A stretch of 64,000 nucleotides of DNA from Serratia nematodiphila DZ0503SBS1 (GCF_000738675.1 NZ_JPUX01000001.1:1302001-1366000); one strand, 5' to 3'; shown: positions 18,946 through 29,809, counted from the stretch's first letter. Made by a program: numbers and translations. The notes: generated from the sequence alone by a model not told the origin.

Positions 18946-19096
18946 GATGGTTGTCACTCCGTGTTGAATGCGCCGGCGTCAGGGGATTATTGTGGCTCTT
19001 GTTGACGCTCTCTATGTCAGGAAAAAATGGTGCGCGCTGGTTTGCAATGTCCCATTGTTACCTGATTTTTTCCGTCAGTCATAGAACCGGGCGCCA

Positions 19097-19330
19097 CTAA
19101 ATTTCTTCCTGCCCGGCGCGGAATTGGCCGCGCGGCATGATGTTGACGCTCTCATGCAGTTCCGACCACACCAGCACCACTTCGCCGTTTTTCAGCTGGC
19201 GGCGCACGTCCTCCACCTTCTGCTCCAGCGAGCGTTCGTGTTCGCCGTAATCGGTGCCTTCGCGCAGCACAAAGGATTCGATCAGGCTGTTCAGGGTGTC
19301 GGTTGCCAGTTCTTGCCAGGGAATAATCAC
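19097..19330 (-). CDS. yheU: YheU, small conserved protein (UPF0270)
   Basis: A 77-residue protein of the UPF0270 family of unknown function, matching E. coli YheU through [24 protein letters not shown] and [16 protein letters not shown]. The GTG at 19330 is chosen because it makes a 4-bp GTGA overlap with the yheT stop and aligns with the family N-terminus; the frame continues upstream inside yheT without homology. It is transcribed with yheT. Confidence 0.9.
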   Translation of the reverse strand: MIIPWQELATDTLNSLIESFVLREGTDYGEHERSLEQKVEDVRRQLKNGEVVLVWSELHESVNIMPRGQFRAGQEEI

Positions 19331-20307
19331 GTCGGAATGTCCAGATAAGGGGAAAGCCAGGCCGGAATGCGATGCTCCAGCCACATGTGCGGTTTTTTCA
19401 GCGTGCCGCCGACGAAGCCGACGTGGCCGCCGAACTCAGTCAGCTGATATTCGATATTGCGCGGCAGGCCGGCGACGTCGGGGATCACCTCAGGGGTCAT
19501 GAAAGGGTCGTCCTTCGCATGGATGATCAGCAGCGGCGTCTGGATAGACGGCAACAGCGGCAGGGCGCTGCAGCGGCGATAATAGTCGGTGGCGTCGCTG
19601 AAGCCGTGAATGCGCGAGGTGATGGCGTCGTCGAATTCGCGGATGCGTCGCAACCCGTTCAGCTGTGACAGTTTGAGCGGCAGAGTGTCCGGGTAGTGCA
19701 ACAGCTTGCGGGTGGCGTTTTGTTTCAGCTGCCCCAGCAGGTAGCGCTGATAAACGCGGGAGAAGCCTTGCTCCATGCGGTAGGCGCAGGGTTCCAGCAT
19801 CAGCGGCGCCGAGACTACCACCGCCGCCTGCAGCAGGCTGTCGGCGCCTTGTTGCGCCAGATAGCAGGCCAGCATGTTGCCGCCGAGCGAAACGCCTACC
19901 GCCGCGGTCGGCACCTCGCCGTAGCTATCGCGCAGCCAGCGCAGAAAGAAGCGCGCGTCTTCGGTTTCACCGGAGTGGTAGATACGCTGCTTGCGGTTGG
20001 GCACGCCGCTGCAGCCGCGAAAGTGCATCACCACACCGAGCCAGCCGCGCTCGCGCCAGGCGTTGAGCAGGCCATGCGCGTAGGGGCTGTAGAAGCTGCC
20101 TTCCAGGCCATGAAACAGCACCGCGCGCGGCTTGTCGCGCGCCTGCGCCGGATCCTCGCTCCAGGCGAGATCGACGAAATCGCCGTCGGGCAATTCCAGC
20201 CGTTGCCAATGCGGTTTCAATAACACGCGGCGGCGCACCAGCCGCGGCAACAGCGTTTGCAGGTGCGGGTTACTGGCCCCTGTCAGAGGGCGAAAGGTGT
20301 TAGGCAT
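19327..20307 (-). CDS. yheT: YheT, alpha/beta hydrolase (AB-hydrolase 1/EMB8 group)
   Basis: A 326-residue alpha/beta hydrolase, ortholog of E. coli YheT. The nucleophile elbow is GVSLGGN, the oxyanion region is FHGLEGS, an acid lies in HAKDDPFM and the catalytic His in FGGHVGFV. Members of this group act as carboxylesterases; the natural substrate is unknown. It is about 14 residues shorter at the N-terminus than the E. coli annotation. It heads a two-gene operon with yheU (4-bp overlap). Confidence 0.92.
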   Translation of the reverse strand: MPNTFRPLTGASNPHLQTLLPRLVRRRVLLKPHWQRLELPDGDFVDLAWSEDPAQARDKPRAVLFHGLEGSFYSPYAHGLLNAWRERGWLGVVMHFRGCSGVPNRKQRIYHSGETEDARFFLRWLRDSYGEVPTAAVGVSLGGNMLACYLAQQGADSLLQAAVVVSAPLMLEPCAYRMEQGFSRVYQRYLLGQLKQNATRKLLHYPDTLPLKLSQLNGLRRIREFDDAITSRIHGFSDATDYYRRCSALPLLPSIQTPLLIIHAKDDPFMTPEVIPDVAGLPRNIEYQLTEFGGHVGFVGGTLKKPHMWLEHRIPAWLSPYLDIPT

Positions 20308-20425
20308 AGGCTGAGTAAAATGTTGTGGGCGGCTATTGTGAGATCCCTAGCGCACTGTTAGCTTCAATACCAAGAATTATCAATGATACTGCAAAAAAGC
20401 GCCTTGGGTGAGGAGCACCCGTGCC

Positions 20426-21028
20426 ATGGAACCGAGTTTATTCCTTTCGATGCTGGGCTTCCTGTGGGTCGCCGCCATCACGCCTGGCCCCAATAATCTG
20501 CTGCTGACCACCTCCGGCGCTAACTTCGGCTTTATGCGATCGCTGTGGCTGATGGTCGGCATCATGCTCGGCATGCAAAGCATCTTGCTGCTGGTGGCGT
20601 TCGGCGTCGGCAGCCTGATCCTGGTCTACCCGTCGCTGCACCTGATCCTGAAAATCCTCGGCAGCCTGTACCTGCTGTGGCTGGCGTGGAAAGTCGCCAC
20701 AGCCGCCTATGAAAAGCTGGAAACCGACGTGGCGCCACCGCAGCCGGTGCGGTTGTATCAGGGCTGGCTGCTGCAGTTCCTCAACCCGAAAGCCTGGCTG
20801 ATGGCGCTTGGGGCGGTGGCGAGCTTCAGCCTGGCGGGCGATAAGTACAACGGTTCCATTGCGGCGATCGCGCTGGGCATTGTGGTGGTGAACATCGTCG
20901 CCGGCATTATCTGGCTGGCGTTCGGCACCCTGATTGGCCGCCTGCTGCGCAGTAAAAAGGCCTGGGTTATCTTCAACGTTTCCATGGGGTTGTTGACTGC
21001 AGCCTGTGTGTTACTGATCTGGCATTAA
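20426..21028 (+). CDS. LysE/RhtB-family amino-acid exporter
   Basis: A 200-residue inner-membrane protein with the LysE/RhtB signature near the N-terminus (FLWVAAITPGPNNLLLTTSGANFGF) and about six hydrophobic segments. The family exports amino acids such as lysine, threonine or homoserine lactone; the substrate here is not readable. LNPKAWLMALGAVASF is a second conserved motif. It lies upstream of a PhzF-like gene by 10 bp on the same strand, so both are probably one transcript. Not present at this place in E. coli. Confidence 0.88.
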   Translation: MEPSLFLSMLGFLWVAAITPGPNNLLLTTSGANFGFMRSLWLMVGIMLGMQSILLLVAFGVGSLILVYPSLHLILKILGSLYLLWLAWKVATAAYEKLETDVAPPQPVRLYQGWLLQFLNPKAWLMALGAVASFSLAGDKYNGSIAAIALGIVVVNIVAGIIWLAFGTLIGRLLRSKKAWVIFNVSMGLLTAACVLLIWH

Positions 21029-21038
21029 GGAGTGAACG

Positions 21039-21821
21039 ATGGCGGAAAACTATTATCACGTGGTTGCCTTTACCGGCGAAGGGTTGCGCGGCAACCCGGC
21101 CGGGGTCTGCCTGCTGACGCAGCCGCTGCCGGCGGAGCGGCTGCAGGCGATCGCTAACGAGATCGGCCTGTCGGAAACCAGCTTTGTCTGGGATGACGGT
21201 GACATGACCGCCATCCGCTGGTTTACCCCGGAACGCGAGGTCGATCTTTGCGGCCACGGCACCCTGGCGGCGGCGCATGTGATGTTCAGCGCGGTTAACC
21301 CGGCGCTGAAGGATATTCGCTTCAGATCGGCCGGCGGCGAGCTGTTCGTCAAGCGCGATGAGCGGGACGGGGAGCAGCTGGTGCTTGATTTCCCCGCCAG
21401 GCCGCCGCAGAAAGTCGCCGAACCGGCGGGCCTTGCGGCGCTGCTGGGCGTGCAGCCGCAGGAAGTGTGGCAGGCGAAAGCGCTGCTGGTGGTGCTTGAA
21501 AACGAGGCGCAGGTGCGCGCGCTGCGGCCGGACATCCCGGCGCTGATCGCATTGGCCGGCCGCGCGGTGATCGTCACCGCGCCGGGTGACACCGTGGACT
21601 TCGTTTCGCGCTATTTCACGCTCGACGGCGGTGAAGACCCGGTCACCGGCTCCGCGCACTGCACGCTGATGCCTTACTGGGCGGCGCGTCTCGGCCGCCA
21701 TCGGTTGCACGCCCGGCAGATTTCGGCGCGTGGCGGCGAGCTGTTCTGCGAACTGCAAGGGGACCGCACGCTGCTGGGCGGCTACGCTCATGTGTTCTTG
21801 CACGGGACGATCGCGCTGTGA
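21039..21821 (+). CDS. PhzF-family isomerase-like protein
   Basis: A 260-residue PhzF/YddE-family protein with a two-lobed diaminopimelate-epimerase-like fold. The conserved Glu46 (GLSETSFV), the FTPEREVDLCGHGTLAAAHV motif, and GEDPVTGSAHC of the second lobe are all present, so it should be catalytically competent. PhzF itself isomerises a phenazine precursor, but no phenazine genes are here, and most family members have no known substrate. ATG follows AAGGAG. It is probably co-transcribed with the LysE-type gene; a role on an exported or modified amino acid is only a guess. Confidence 0.87.
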   Translation: MAENYYHVVAFTGEGLRGNPAGVCLLTQPLPAERLQAIANEIGLSETSFVWDDGDMTAIRWFTPEREVDLCGHGTLAAAHVMFSAVNPALKDIRFRSAGGELFVKRDERDGEQLVLDFPARPPQKVAEPAGLAALLGVQPQEVWQAKALLVVLENEAQVRALRPDIPALIALAGRAVIVTAPGDTVDFVSRYFTLDGGEDPVTGSAHCTLMPYWAARLGRHRLHARQISARGGELFCELQGDRTLLGGYAHVFLHGTIAL

Positions 21822-21832
21822 TCCGCTTTAAT

Positions 21833-21847
21833 ATTACCTAAGGTAAT
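21833..21847. repeat. Inverted repeat upstream of tauA
   Basis: ATTACCT-A-AGGTAAT, a perfect 7-bp inverted repeat with one central base, 89 bp before the tauA ATG. The size and T-N-A shape fit a LysR-type site (Cbl controls tau genes in E. coli), but this is not a recognised Cbl consensus. No T-run follows, so a terminator is unlikely. Confidence 0.4.
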
Positions 21848-21935
21848 AAAGAAGACTTTTTTATTCTTTTATCGCCCGTCATCGCTCAGATAAAACTGTC
21901 AGCAACTGAACAGATTTTTATCAACGGAGCGGAAC

Positions 21936-22931
21936 ATGGCGGGCAAACTCTTTTCTTTACGCAACGCGGCGCTGCTGGCGTTGTCGCTCAGCGCGGCCAG
22001 CGCCTACGCGGTGGACGTGACCGTGGCGTACCAGACGTCGGCGGAGCCGGCCAAGGTGGCGCAGGCGGAAAACAGCTTCGCCAAACAGTCCGGCGCGACC
22101 GTCGACTGGCGTAAGTTCGACAGCGGTTCCAGCGTGCTGCGCGCGCTGGCCTCCGGCGATGTGCAGATCGGCAATATCGGCTCCAGCCCGCTGGCGGTGG
22201 CCGCCAGCCAAAAACTCCCCATCGAAGTGTTCCTCATCGCCTCGCAGCTCGGCAGCTCCGAAGCGCTGGTGGTGAAAAATGACATCAAAAGCCCGCAGGA
22301 TCTGATCGGCAAACGCATTGCGGTGCCGTTTATTTCCACCACCCATTACAGCCTGCTGGCCTCGCTCAAACATTGGGGCATCAAGCCTGAACAGGTGAAG
22401 ATCCTCAATCTGCAGCCGCCGGCCATCGCCGCCGCCTGGCAGCGCGGCGACATCGACGGCGCTTACGTCTGGGCGCCGGTGGTCAACGAACTGGCCAAAC
22501 AGGGCAAGGTGCTGACCGACTCCGCGCAGGTGGGCGAATGGGGTTCACCGACGCTGGACGTGTGGGTGGTGCGCAAAGACTTCGCAGAGAAACATCCCGA
22601 CGTAGTAACCGCCTTTGCCGCCAGCGCCCTGCAGGCGCAAAAGGCCTACCTGGCGGCACCGGAACAGTGGCTTAAAGATCCGAGCCATCTCAGCACGCTG
22701 GCGCGCCTGAGCGGCGTGCCGGAAGCGCAGGTGCCGGAACTGGTGAAGGGGAACCGTTATCTGCCGGTGGCCGATCAGGTCGCCCAACTCGGCCAGCCGG
22801 TGGACAAGGCAATCCGCGATACCGCCGAATTCCTCAAGCAGCAGGGCAAGATCCCGCAGGTCGACAGCGACTACAGCGCTTACGTCACCGACCGTTTTGT
22901 GAAACAGGTGCAGGCTGCGCCGCAGTCGTAA
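21936..22931 (+). CDS. tauA: Taurine ABC transporter, periplasmic binding protein
   Basis: A 331-residue substrate-binding protein of the sulfonate/nitrate-type family. Residues 1-25 form a signal peptide (LSLSAASAYA then VDVTVAYQ). The mature region AYQTSAEPAKVAQAENSFAKQSGATVDWRKFDSGSSVLRALASGDVQIGNIGSSPLA is close to E. coli TauA. It delivers taurine to the TauBC permease under sulfate limitation. ATG follows ACGGAG. First gene of tauABCD; expression in E. coli depends on CysB and Cbl. Confidence 0.94.
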   Translation: MAGKLFSLRNAALLALSLSAASAYAVDVTVAYQTSAEPAKVAQAENSFAKQSGATVDWRKFDSGSSVLRALASGDVQIGNIGSSPLAVAASQKLPIEVFLIASQLGSSEALVVKNDIKSPQDLIGKRIAVPFISTTHYSLLASLKHWGIKPEQVKILNLQPPAIAAAWQRGDIDGAYVWAPVVNELAKQGKVLTDSAQVGEWGSPTLDVWVVRKDFAEKHPDVVTAFAASALQAQKAYLAAPEQWLKDPSHLSTLARLSGVPEAQVPELVKGNRYLPVADQVAQLGQPVDKAIRDTAEFLKQQGKIPQVDSDYSAYVTDRFVKQVQAAPQS

Positions 22932-22940
22932 GGAAGCAGG

Positions 22941-23708
22941 ATGCTAAACGTCAGCCATCTTTCAGCAGAGTATCAGGGGCGGCCCGCGCTGCGTGACGTG
23001 TCGTTCCAGATCGCCGCCGGGCAACTGGTGGTGGTGCTCGGCCCATCGGGCTGCGGCAAAACCACGCTGCTGAACTTAATCGCCGGGTTTATCGAGCCTT
23101 CAGCTGGCAGCATCACGCTGGATGAAACGTCCGTTCATGGCCCAAGCGCCGAACGGGGCGTGGTGTTCCAGCATGAGGGTTTACTGCCGTGGCGTAACGT
23201 GGTGGACAACGTCGAGTTCGGCCTGCAGCTGGCCGGCGTCGGCAAGGCGCAGCGCCGCCAGGTGGCGGAGCAGATGTTGCAGCGCGTCGGTCTGGCTGGT
23301 TACGAGCGGCATTTCATCTGGCAGCTTTCCGGCGGCATGCGCCAACGCGTCGGCATCGCCCGCGCTCTGGCCGCCGATCCGCGTCTGCTGTTGCTGGATG
23401 AACCGTTCGGCGCGCTGGACGCGTTCACGCGCGAGCAGATGCAGGAGCTGCTGCTGACCATCTGGCGAGATACCGGCAAACAGGTGCTGCTGATCACCCA
23501 CGATATCGAAGAGGCGGTGTTCCTCGCCAGTGAACTGTTACTGCTGTCGCCGGGGCCGGGGCAGGTGGTGGAGCGGCTGTCGCTGAACTTCGGCCAGCGC
23601 TATGCCGACGGCGAAGCCTGCCGTGCCATCAAGTCCGATCCTGAATTTATCGCTCAGCGCGAATACGTGCTGGGCAAAGTTTTCCAACAGCGCGAGGCCT
23701 TGCTATGA
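22941..23708 (+). CDS. tauB: Taurine ABC transporter, ATP-binding protein
   Basis: A 255-residue ABC ATPase: Walker [11 protein letters not shown]-loop [21 protein letters not shown], signature [15 protein letters not shown], Walker [13 protein letters not shown] and H-loop [11 protein letters not shown]. The [10 protein letters not shown] region and LLPWRN motif are typical of nitrate/sulfonate/taurine importers. It starts 9 bp after tauA and its end overlaps tauC by 4 bp. Confidence 0.94.
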   Translation: MLNVSHLSAEYQGRPALRDVSFQIAAGQLVVVLGPSGCGKTTLLNLIAGFIEPSAGSITLDETSVHGPSAERGVVFQHEGLLPWRNVVDNVEFGLQLAGVGKAQRRQVAEQMLQRVGLAGYERHFIWQLSGGMRQRVGIARALAADPRLLLLDEPFGALDAFTREQMQELLLTIWRDTGKQVLLITHDIEEAVFLASELLLLSPGPGQVVERLSLNFGQRYADGEACRAIKSDPEFIAQREYVLGKVFQQREALL

Positions 23709-24541
23709 GCCTGCATTCCACTCTGAAGGCCGCGGCGCAGCCGCAGGGCAAAGCGGCGCGCCGTTTCAGCGTGCCGCGCAACGTTTGGTTGAGCGGCGCC
23801 ACGCTGTTGACGGTGTTGATCGTCTGGTGGGGCGTGACGGCGCTGCAGCTGATCAGCCCGCTGTTTTTGCCGGCGCCGCAGCAGGTGCTGCACCAGTTGA
23901 TCACCATCGCCAGCCCGCAAGGCTTTATGGACGCCACGCTATGGCAGCATCTGGCGGCCAGCCTGGGGCGTATTTTGGTGGCGCTGCTGGCGGCGGTGAT
24001 CGTCGGCATTCCGGTGGGCATCGCCATGGGGCTGAACGACACGGTGCGCGGCATCCTCGATCCGCTGATTGAGATCTATCGTCCGGTGCCGCCGCTGGCC
24101 TATCTGCCGCTGATGGTGATTTGGTTCGGCATCGGCGAGACCTCGAAAATCTTGCTGATTTATCTGGCGATCTTCGCGCCGGTGACGCTCTCCGCCGTGG
24201 CCGGCGTGCGCAGCGTGGCGCAGGTACGAGTGCGCGCTGCCCGCGCGTTGGGCGCCACGCGTTGGCAGGTGCTGCGTTTCGTGGTGCTGCCGAGCGCGCT
24301 GCCGGAGATCCTGACCGGCATTCGCATCGGGCTGGGCGTCGGCTGGTCGACGCTGGTGGCCGCCGAACTGATCGCCGCCACGCGCGGCCTGGGATTTATG
24401 GTGCAATCCGCCGGTGAGTTTTTGGCGACCGACGTGGTGTTGGCCGGCATCGGCGTGATTGCGGTGATTGCATTTGGGTTGGAGCTGGGGCTGCGCGCCC
24501 TGCAGCGCCGATTGACCCCGTGGCATGGAGTACAGCAATGA
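23705..24541 (+). CDS. tauC: Taurine ABC transporter, permease
   Basis: A 278-residue inner-membrane permease with about six membrane segments and the EAA loop of binding-protein-dependent importers ([35 protein letters not shown], about 175-210). Matches E. coli TauC in the [20 protein letters not shown] region. Start ATG overlaps tauB and its end overlaps tauD, showing a tightly coupled operon. Confidence 0.93.
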   Translation: MSLHSTLKAAAQPQGKAARRFSVPRNVWLSGATLLTVLIVWWGVTALQLISPLFLPAPQQVLHQLITIASPQGFMDATLWQHLAASLGRILVALLAAVIVGIPVGIAMGLNDTVRGILDPLIEIYRPVPPLAYLPLMVIWFGIGETSKILLIYLAIFAPVTLSAVAGVRSVAQVRVRAARALGATRWQVLRFVVLPSALPEILTGIRIGLGVGWSTLVAAELIAATRGLGFMVQSAGEFLATDVVLAGIGVIAVIAFGLELGLRALQRRLTPWHGVQQ

Positions 24542-25386
24542 ACGAACGTCTGAATATCACCCCGCTGGGGCCTTACATCGGGGCGCTGGTGGAAAACGTC
24601 GAATTGGCCCGGCCGTTGGGCGACGGCCAGTTTGAACAGCTTTATCATGCGTTGCTCAAGCATCAGGTGCTGTTCTTCCGCAACCAGCCGATCACGCCGC
24701 TGCAGCAGCGCGATCTGGCCGGGCGCTTCGGCGATCTGCATATCCATCCGGTCTATCCGCACGCCACCGACGTGGAAGAGATCATCGTGCTCGATACTCA
24801 CGACGACAATCCGCCGGACAACGACAACTGGCACACCGACGTGACCTTTATCGAGAACCCGCCGCTGGGCGCGATCCTGGCGGCCAAGACCTTGCCTGCC
24901 ACCGGCGGCGATACGCTGTGGGCCAGCGGCATCGCGGCCTACGAAGCGCTGTCGGCGCCGTTCAGAACGCTGCTCGCGGGGTTGCGCGCAGAGCATGACT
25001 TCACCAAGTCGTTCCCGGAGCACAAGCATCGCGGTAGCGAAGAAGAACACCAGCGCTGGCAACTGGCGGTGCAGAAAAACCCGCCGCTGCTGCATCCGGT
25101 GGTGCGCACTCACCCGGTCAGCGGCCGACAGGCGCTGTTCGTCAATGAAGGGTTCACCACGCGGATCGTGGATGTGGCGCCGAAGGAGAGCGATGCTTTA
25201 CTGAATTTCCTGTTCGCTCACATCACTAAGCCGGAGTTTCAGGTGCGCTGGCGCTGGCAGGAAAATGACGTGGCGATCTGGGATAACCGCGTGACGCAGC
25301 ACTACGCCAACGCGGATTATCTGCCGCAGCGGCGCATCATGCACCGCGCGACCATTCTGGGGGATAAACCTTTTTACAAGGCCTGA
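24538..25386 (+). CDS. tauD: Taurine dioxygenase
   Basis: A 282-residue Fe(II)/2-oxoglutarate dioxygenase that hydroxylates taurine, releasing sulfite and aminoacetaldehyde, so taurine becomes a sulfur source. The iron triad is visible at the same numbers as in the E. coli enzyme: His99 and Asp101 in NWHTDVTF and His255 in [10 protein letters not shown]. The N-terminus [16 protein letters not shown] aligns with TauD. Start ATG overlaps the tauC stop (ATGA). It ends 3 bp before the convergent yheS stop. Confidence 0.95.
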   Translation: MNERLNITPLGPYIGALVENVELARPLGDGQFEQLYHALLKHQVLFFRNQPITPLQQRDLAGRFGDLHIHPVYPHATDVEEIIVLDTHDDNPPDNDNWHTDVTFIENPPLGAILAAKTLPATGGDTLWASGIAAYEALSAPFRTLLAGLRAEHDFTKSFPEHKHRGSEEEHQRWQLAVQKNPPLLHPVVRTHPVSGRQALFVNEGFTTRIVDVAPKESDALLNFLFAHITKPEFQVRWRWQENDVAIWDNRVTQHYANADYLPQRRIMHRATILGDKPFYKA

Positions 25387-25389
25387 GGC

Positions 25390-27303
25390 TTAGGCTTCGA
25401 ACGCCTGCGTTAACTGCTCCAGCTGTTCCTGCGCATCCAGCCAGGTCATTTCCGTTTCTTCCAGCGCGGATTTGGCCTGGCTTTGCTTTTGCAGGCAGTC
25501 GGTCAACTCGGCCTTGCGGCTGATGTCGTACAGCGCGGGATCCGCCAGCTGTTCCTCCACCGCCGCCAGTTCGGCGCCCAGTTTTTCCATCTGCTGTTCC
25601 AGCTTGGCGATCTGCTTGCGCAGCGGTTGGGTTTGCGTACGGAACTCCGCCTCGCGGCGTTTTTGATCCTTGCGCGCCTGCGCGCTGTTGCCGCCGCTCT
25701 CTTTTTCCGGCGCGTCCTGCTGGCTTTCCTGGCGCTGCAGGTCGACAAGCCACTGCTGATAATCGTCGAGATCGCCCTCGAAAGGCTCGACCTGGCCATC
25801 GTGCACCAGGTACAGATCGTCGGTGGTGGAGCGCAGCAGGTGACGGTCGTGGGATACCACCACCAACGCGCCTTCGAAATCGATCAGCGCCTCGGTCAGC
25901 GCCTGACGCATGTCGAGATCCAGGTGGTTGGTCGGTTCATCGAGCAGCAGCAGGTTCGGGCGCTGCCAGACGATCAGCGCCAGCACCAGCCGCGCCTTCT
26001 CGCCGCCGGAGAAACGCTCGGTCATTTCGCTGACCTTGTCGCCCTGGAAGCCGAAACCGCCCAGATAGTCGCGCAGCTGCTGTTCCAGCACCCTTGGGGC
26101 GATGCGGCTCAGGTGCTGCAGCGGCGATTCGTCGGCGCGCAAAAATTCCAGCTGATGCTGGGCGAAGTAACCCAGCTTGATGCCTTTCGCCAGGCCGATC
26201 TCGCCGCTCAGCGGCTCCAGGGTGCCGGCCAGCAGTTTGATCAGCGTCGATTTCCCGGCGCCGTTGCGGCCGAGCAGGCCAATGCGCGAGCCGGGCACCA
26301 GGTTCAGCTTGATTGACTTCAGGATCACTTTATCGCCATACCCGGCGCTGACTTTTTCCATGCGTAGCAGCGGGTTAGGCAGGCTTTCCGGCGGGCGGAA
26401 GCTGAAGGTGAACGGGTTGTCGACGTGCGCCGGGGCTATCAGCTCCATGCGCTCCAGCATCTTGATGCGGCTCTGCGCCTGTTTGGCCTTGGTGGCCTGC
26501 GCGCGGAAACGGTCGATATAGCTTTGCAGATGCGCCACTTTCTCTTGCTGGTGCTGATACAGCGACTGCTGCTGCGCCAGCTTGGTGGCGCGTTGGCGTT
26601 CGAACGACGAGTAGTTGCCGGTGTACTCGTTCATCGTCTGCTGTTCGATATGCAGGATCTTGTCGACGATCGGATCGAGGAAGTCGCGGTCGTGCGAGAT
26701 CAGCACCAGCGTGCCGGGATAGCTTTTCAGCCAGCGCTCCAGCCAGATCACCGCATCGAGATCCAGGTGGTTGGTCGGTTCGTCGAGCAGCAGCAGATCG
26801 GAACGGCACACCAGCGCCTGCGCCAGGTTGAGGCGCATGCGCCAGCCGCCGGAAAAGTCGCGCACCGGGCTTTGCAGCTGTTCGTTGGAGAAGCCGAGGC
26901 CGTGCAGCAGGCTGGCGGCGCGGGAACGGATGGTCCAGGCGTCGATGGCGTCCAGCTTGCCGTGCAGGGTGGCGATGGCGTGGCCGTCGTTGCGATCGTT
27001 GGCCGCCTGCAACTCGGCTTCAAGCTGGCGAAACTCGCGGTCGCCGTCGATAACATACTCGATCGCCGGCACGTCCAGCGCCGGCGTCTCCTGGTTGACC
27101 CAGGCCAGCGCCCAGTTGCCGGGGAAGGTGAAACTGCCGCCGTCCGCCGCGATCTCGCCCTTCAGCAGCGACAGCAGCGTGGATTTGCCGCAGCCGTTTT
27201 TGCCCACCAGGCCGACCTTCTGACCGGGATTAACCGTCGCCGTGGCGTTGTCCAGCAGGACGCGAATGCCGCGTCGGATTTGTAGCGAGGAGAATACAAT
27301 CAT
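25390..27303 (-). CDS. yheS: YheS, ABC-F family ATPase
   Basis: A 637-residue ABC-F protein, same length as E. coli YheS. Two complete ATPase domains: Walker A GLVGKNGCGKST and GLLGRNGAGKST, signatures FSGGWRMRLNLAQAL and FSGGEKARLVLALI, Walker B LLLLDEPTNHLDLDAV and LLLLDEPTNHLDLDMR, joined by the P-site tRNA-interaction linker. The C-terminal ~110 residues are a charged coiled coil. ABC-F proteins act on the ribosome rather than in membranes; the specific role of YheS is translation-related but not settled. It starts divergent from kefG. Confidence 0.94.
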   Translation of the reverse strand: MIVFSSLQIRRGIRVLLDNATATVNPGQKVGLVGKNGCGKSTLLSLLKGEIAADGGSFTFPGNWALAWVNQETPALDVPAIEYVIDGDREFRQLEAELQAANDRNDGHAIATLHGKLDAIDAWTIRSRAASLLHGLGFSNEQLQSPVRDFSGGWRMRLNLAQALVCRSDLLLLDEPTNHLDLDAVIWLERWLKSYPGTLVLISHDRDFLDPIVDKILHIEQQTMNEYTGNYSSFERQRATKLAQQQSLYQHQQEKVAHLQSYIDRFRAQATKAKQAQSRIKMLERMELIAPAHVDNPFTFSFRPPESLPNPLLRMEKVSAGYGDKVILKSIKLNLVPGSRIGLLGRNGAGKSTLIKLLAGTLEPLSGEIGLAKGIKLGYFAQHQLEFLRADESPLQHLSRIAPRVLEQQLRDYLGGFGFQGDKVSEMTERFSGGEKARLVLALIVWQRPNLLLLDEPTNHLDLDMRQALTEALIDFEGALVVVSHDRHLLRSTTDDLYLVHDGQVEPFEGDLDDYQQWLVDLQRQESQQDAPEKESGGNSAQARKDQKRREAEFRTQTQPLRKQIAKLEQQMEKLGAELAAVEEQLADPALYDISRKAELTDCLQKQSQAKSALEETEMTWLDAQEQLEQLTQAFEA

Positions 27304-27429
27304 AAAGCGCCGTATGTTCAGAGTATGTTAAATTATCATTAAGGTAACAGAACGCGCACCGCGCGCTGTTTTTGTCTTTGCGATGCATGGTAACGGAAAA
27401 CCGCTACCCTGACGACGCTTTGGAGGGGA

Positions 27430-27984
27430 ATGATGTCGCAGCCGCCCAAGGTCTTGCTGCTGTATGCCCATCCGGAATCCCATGACTCGGTGGCGAACCG
27501 GGTTTTGCTTCGACCGGCGCAGCAGTTGGAACATGTCACCGTGCACGATCTCTACGCGCACTATCCTGATTTTTTTATCGATATCCATCACGAACAACAG
27601 CTGCTGCGTGAGCATCAGGTCATCGTGTTTCAGCATCCTCTCTATACCTACAGCTGCCCGGCGCTGCTGAAGGAGTGGCTGGATCGCGTGCTGGCGCGCG
27701 GCTTCGCCAGCGGCGTGGGCGGCAATGCGCTGGCGGGCAAGTACTGGCGCTCGGTGATCACCACCGGCGAGCCGGAAGGCGCCTACCGTACCGGCGGTTA
27801 TAACCACTATGCGATGGAAGATATCCTGCGGCCGTTCGAGCTGACCGCCGGGATGTGCCATATGCACTGGTTGACGCCGTTCGTGGTGTATTGGGCGCGG
27901 CGGCAAAAGCCGGAGGTGCTGCGCAGCCATGCGGACGCCTACGGGGACTGGCTGAGCCACCCGCTGCCGCACGGAGGACGATGA
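27430..27984 (+). CDS. kefG: KefG, ancillary subunit of KefB potassium efflux
   Basis: A 184-residue flavodoxin-like quinone-oxidoreductase-family protein needed for full KefB activity. Matches E. coli KefG along its whole length ([60 protein letters not shown]). TTGGAGGGGA precedes the ATG; the second Met codon is a possible alternative start. The last codon overlaps the kefB start region. Confidence 0.94.
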   Translation: MMSQPPKVLLLYAHPESHDSVANRVLLRPAQQLEHVTVHDLYAHYPDFFIDIHHEQQLLREHQVIVFQHPLYTYSCPALLKEWLDRVLARGFASGVGGNALAGKYWRSVITTGEPEGAYRTGGYNHYAMEDILRPFELTAGMCHMHWLTPFVVYWARRQKPEVLRSHADAYGDWLSHPLPHGGR

Positions 27985-27986
27985 TC

Positions 27987-29795
27987 ATGGAAGGATCGAC
28001 CTTACTGACCGCCATTTTGCTGTTCCTGTTCGCCGCGGTGGTGACGGTGCCGATCGCCCGTCGTCTGGGGATTGGCGCGGTGCTGGGCTATCTGATCGCC
28101 GGTATCGCCATCGGCCCGTGGGGATTGGGCTTCATTCGCGACGTTGACGAGATCCTGCACTTCTCCGAACTGGGCGTGGTGTTCCTGATGTTCATCATCG
28201 GCCTGGAGCTGAATCCCAGCAAGCTGTGGGAGCTGCGGCGCTCGATCTTCGGCGCCGGCGCCGGCCAGGTGTTGATCACCGCGGCGGTGCTGGGCGCATT
28301 GCTGTACCTGACGCACTTCGCCTGGCAGGCGGCGGTGATCGGCGGTATCGGCCTGGCGATGTCTTCCACCGCCATGGCGCTGCAGCTGATGCGCGAAAAG
28401 GGCATGAATCGCAACGAAGGCGGGCAGCTGGGTTTCTCGGTGCTGCTGTTCCAGGATATGGCGGTGATCCCGGCGCTGGCGTTGATCCCCATTCTGGCCG
28501 GCGCCGGCGGCACCAGCGACGACTGGGCGAAGATCGCGCTCAAGGTGGCGGCGTTCGGCGGCATGCTGATCGGCGGCCGCTTCCTGCTGCGGCCGCTGTT
28601 CCGCTATATCGCCGCTTCCGGCGTGCGCGAGATCTTCACTGCCGCGGCGCTGTTGCTGGTGCTCGGCTCGGCGCTGTTTATGGAGACGCTTGGCCTGTCG
28701 ATGGCGCTCGGCACCTTCATTGCCGGCGTGCTGCTGGCGGAGAGCGAATACCGCCACGAACTGGAGATCTCCATCGAGCCGTTTAAAGGGCTACTGCTGG
28801 GGCTGTTCTTTATCTCGGTGGGCATGGTGTTGAATATCGGCGTGCTCTACACCCATCTGGCCGAGGTGTTGATCGGCGTACTGGCGCTGGTGGCGGTGAA
28901 ATCCGGCGTGCTCTACGGCGTGTCGCGCCTGTTCGGCCTGCGTAGTTCGGTGCGCCTGCAGTTTGCCGGCGTGCTCAGCCAGGGCGGTGAGTTTGCCTTC
29001 GTGCTGTTTTCTGCGGCGGGCGCGCAAAAGGTGCTGCAGCCGGATCAACTCTCTTTGCTGCTGGTGGTGGTGACGCTGTCGATGATGACCACACCGCTAC
29101 TCATGCAGGCCATCGACCGCATTTTGGCGCGCCGCTATAACGCCAAAGGCGAAGACGAGGAGACGCCGTACGTAGAGGACGACGATCCTCAGGTGATCAT
29201 CGTTGGCTTCGGGCGTTTCGGCCAGGTGATCGGCCGCCTGTTGATGGCCAACAAAATGCGCATTACCGTACTGGAACGCGACGTCAGCGCCGTCGGGGTG
29301 CTGCGGCGTTACGGATATCAGGTTTATTACGGCGACGCCACCGAGTTGGAGCTGCTGCGCGCGGCGGGCGCCGAAAAGGCCAAGTCGATCGTGATCACCT
29401 GCAATGAGCCGGAAGACACCATGGAGATCGTGCGGCTGTGCCAGCAGCACTTCCCGAATCTGAGTATTCTGGCGCGGGCACGCGGCCGCGTGGAGGCGCA
29501 TGAGTTGCTGCAGGCGGGCGTGAAACAGTTCAGCCGCGAGACCTTCTCCAGCGCGCTGGAACTGGGGCGCAAGGCGTTGATGGAGTTGGGCATGCACCCG
29601 CATCAGGCCTTCCGCGCCCAGCAGCATTTTCGCCGCCTGGATATGCGCATGCTGCGTGAACTGATGCCGCCGCATCAGGGCGACGTGGCGCAAATTTCTC
29701 GCGTGAAAGAGGCGCGGCGCGAGCTGGAAGAGCTGTTCCATCGCGAAATGCAAAAAGAAAGTCGCCAGTTTGACGGCTGGGATGAATACGAATAA
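27987..29795 (+). CDS. kefB: KefB, glutathione-gated potassium/proton antiporter
   Basis: A 602-residue CPA2 antiporter that releases K+ and acidifies the cytosol when glutathione adducts of electrophiles bind. N-terminal membrane domain of about 12 segments (1-380), then a TrkA-N/RCK NAD-binding domain ([18 protein letters not shown], about 402-520). [24 protein letters not shown] is characteristic. The start at 27987 (MEGSTLL) gives the E. coli length; an ATG at 27981 overlapping the kefG stop is nearer to the GGAGG but too close to it. Confidence 0.93.
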   Translation: MEGSTLLTAILLFLFAAVVTVPIARRLGIGAVLGYLIAGIAIGPWGLGFIRDVDEILHFSELGVVFLMFIIGLELNPSKLWELRRSIFGAGAGQVLITAAVLGALLYLTHFAWQAAVIGGIGLAMSSTAMALQLMREKGMNRNEGGQLGFSVLLFQDMAVIPALALIPILAGAGGTSDDWAKIALKVAAFGGMLIGGRFLLRPLFRYIAASGVREIFTAAALLLVLGSALFMETLGLSMALGTFIAGVLLAESEYRHELEISIEPFKGLLLGLFFISVGMVLNIGVLYTHLAEVLIGVLALVAVKSGVLYGVSRLFGLRSSVRLQFAGVLSQGGEFAFVLFSAAGAQKVLQPDQLSLLLVVVTLSMMTTPLLMQAIDRILARRYNAKGEDEETPYVEDDDPQVIIVGFGRFGQVIGRLLMANKMRITVLERDVSAVGVLRRYGYQVYYGDATELELLRAAGAEKAKSIVITCNEPEDTMEIVRLCQQHFPNLSILARARGRVEAHELLQAGVKQFSRETFSSALELGRKALMELGMHPHQAFRAQQHFRRLDMRMLRELMPPHQGDVAQISRVKEARRELEELFHREMQKESRQFDGWDEYE

Positions 29796-29809
29796 GCGGG
29801 AGCATAACG

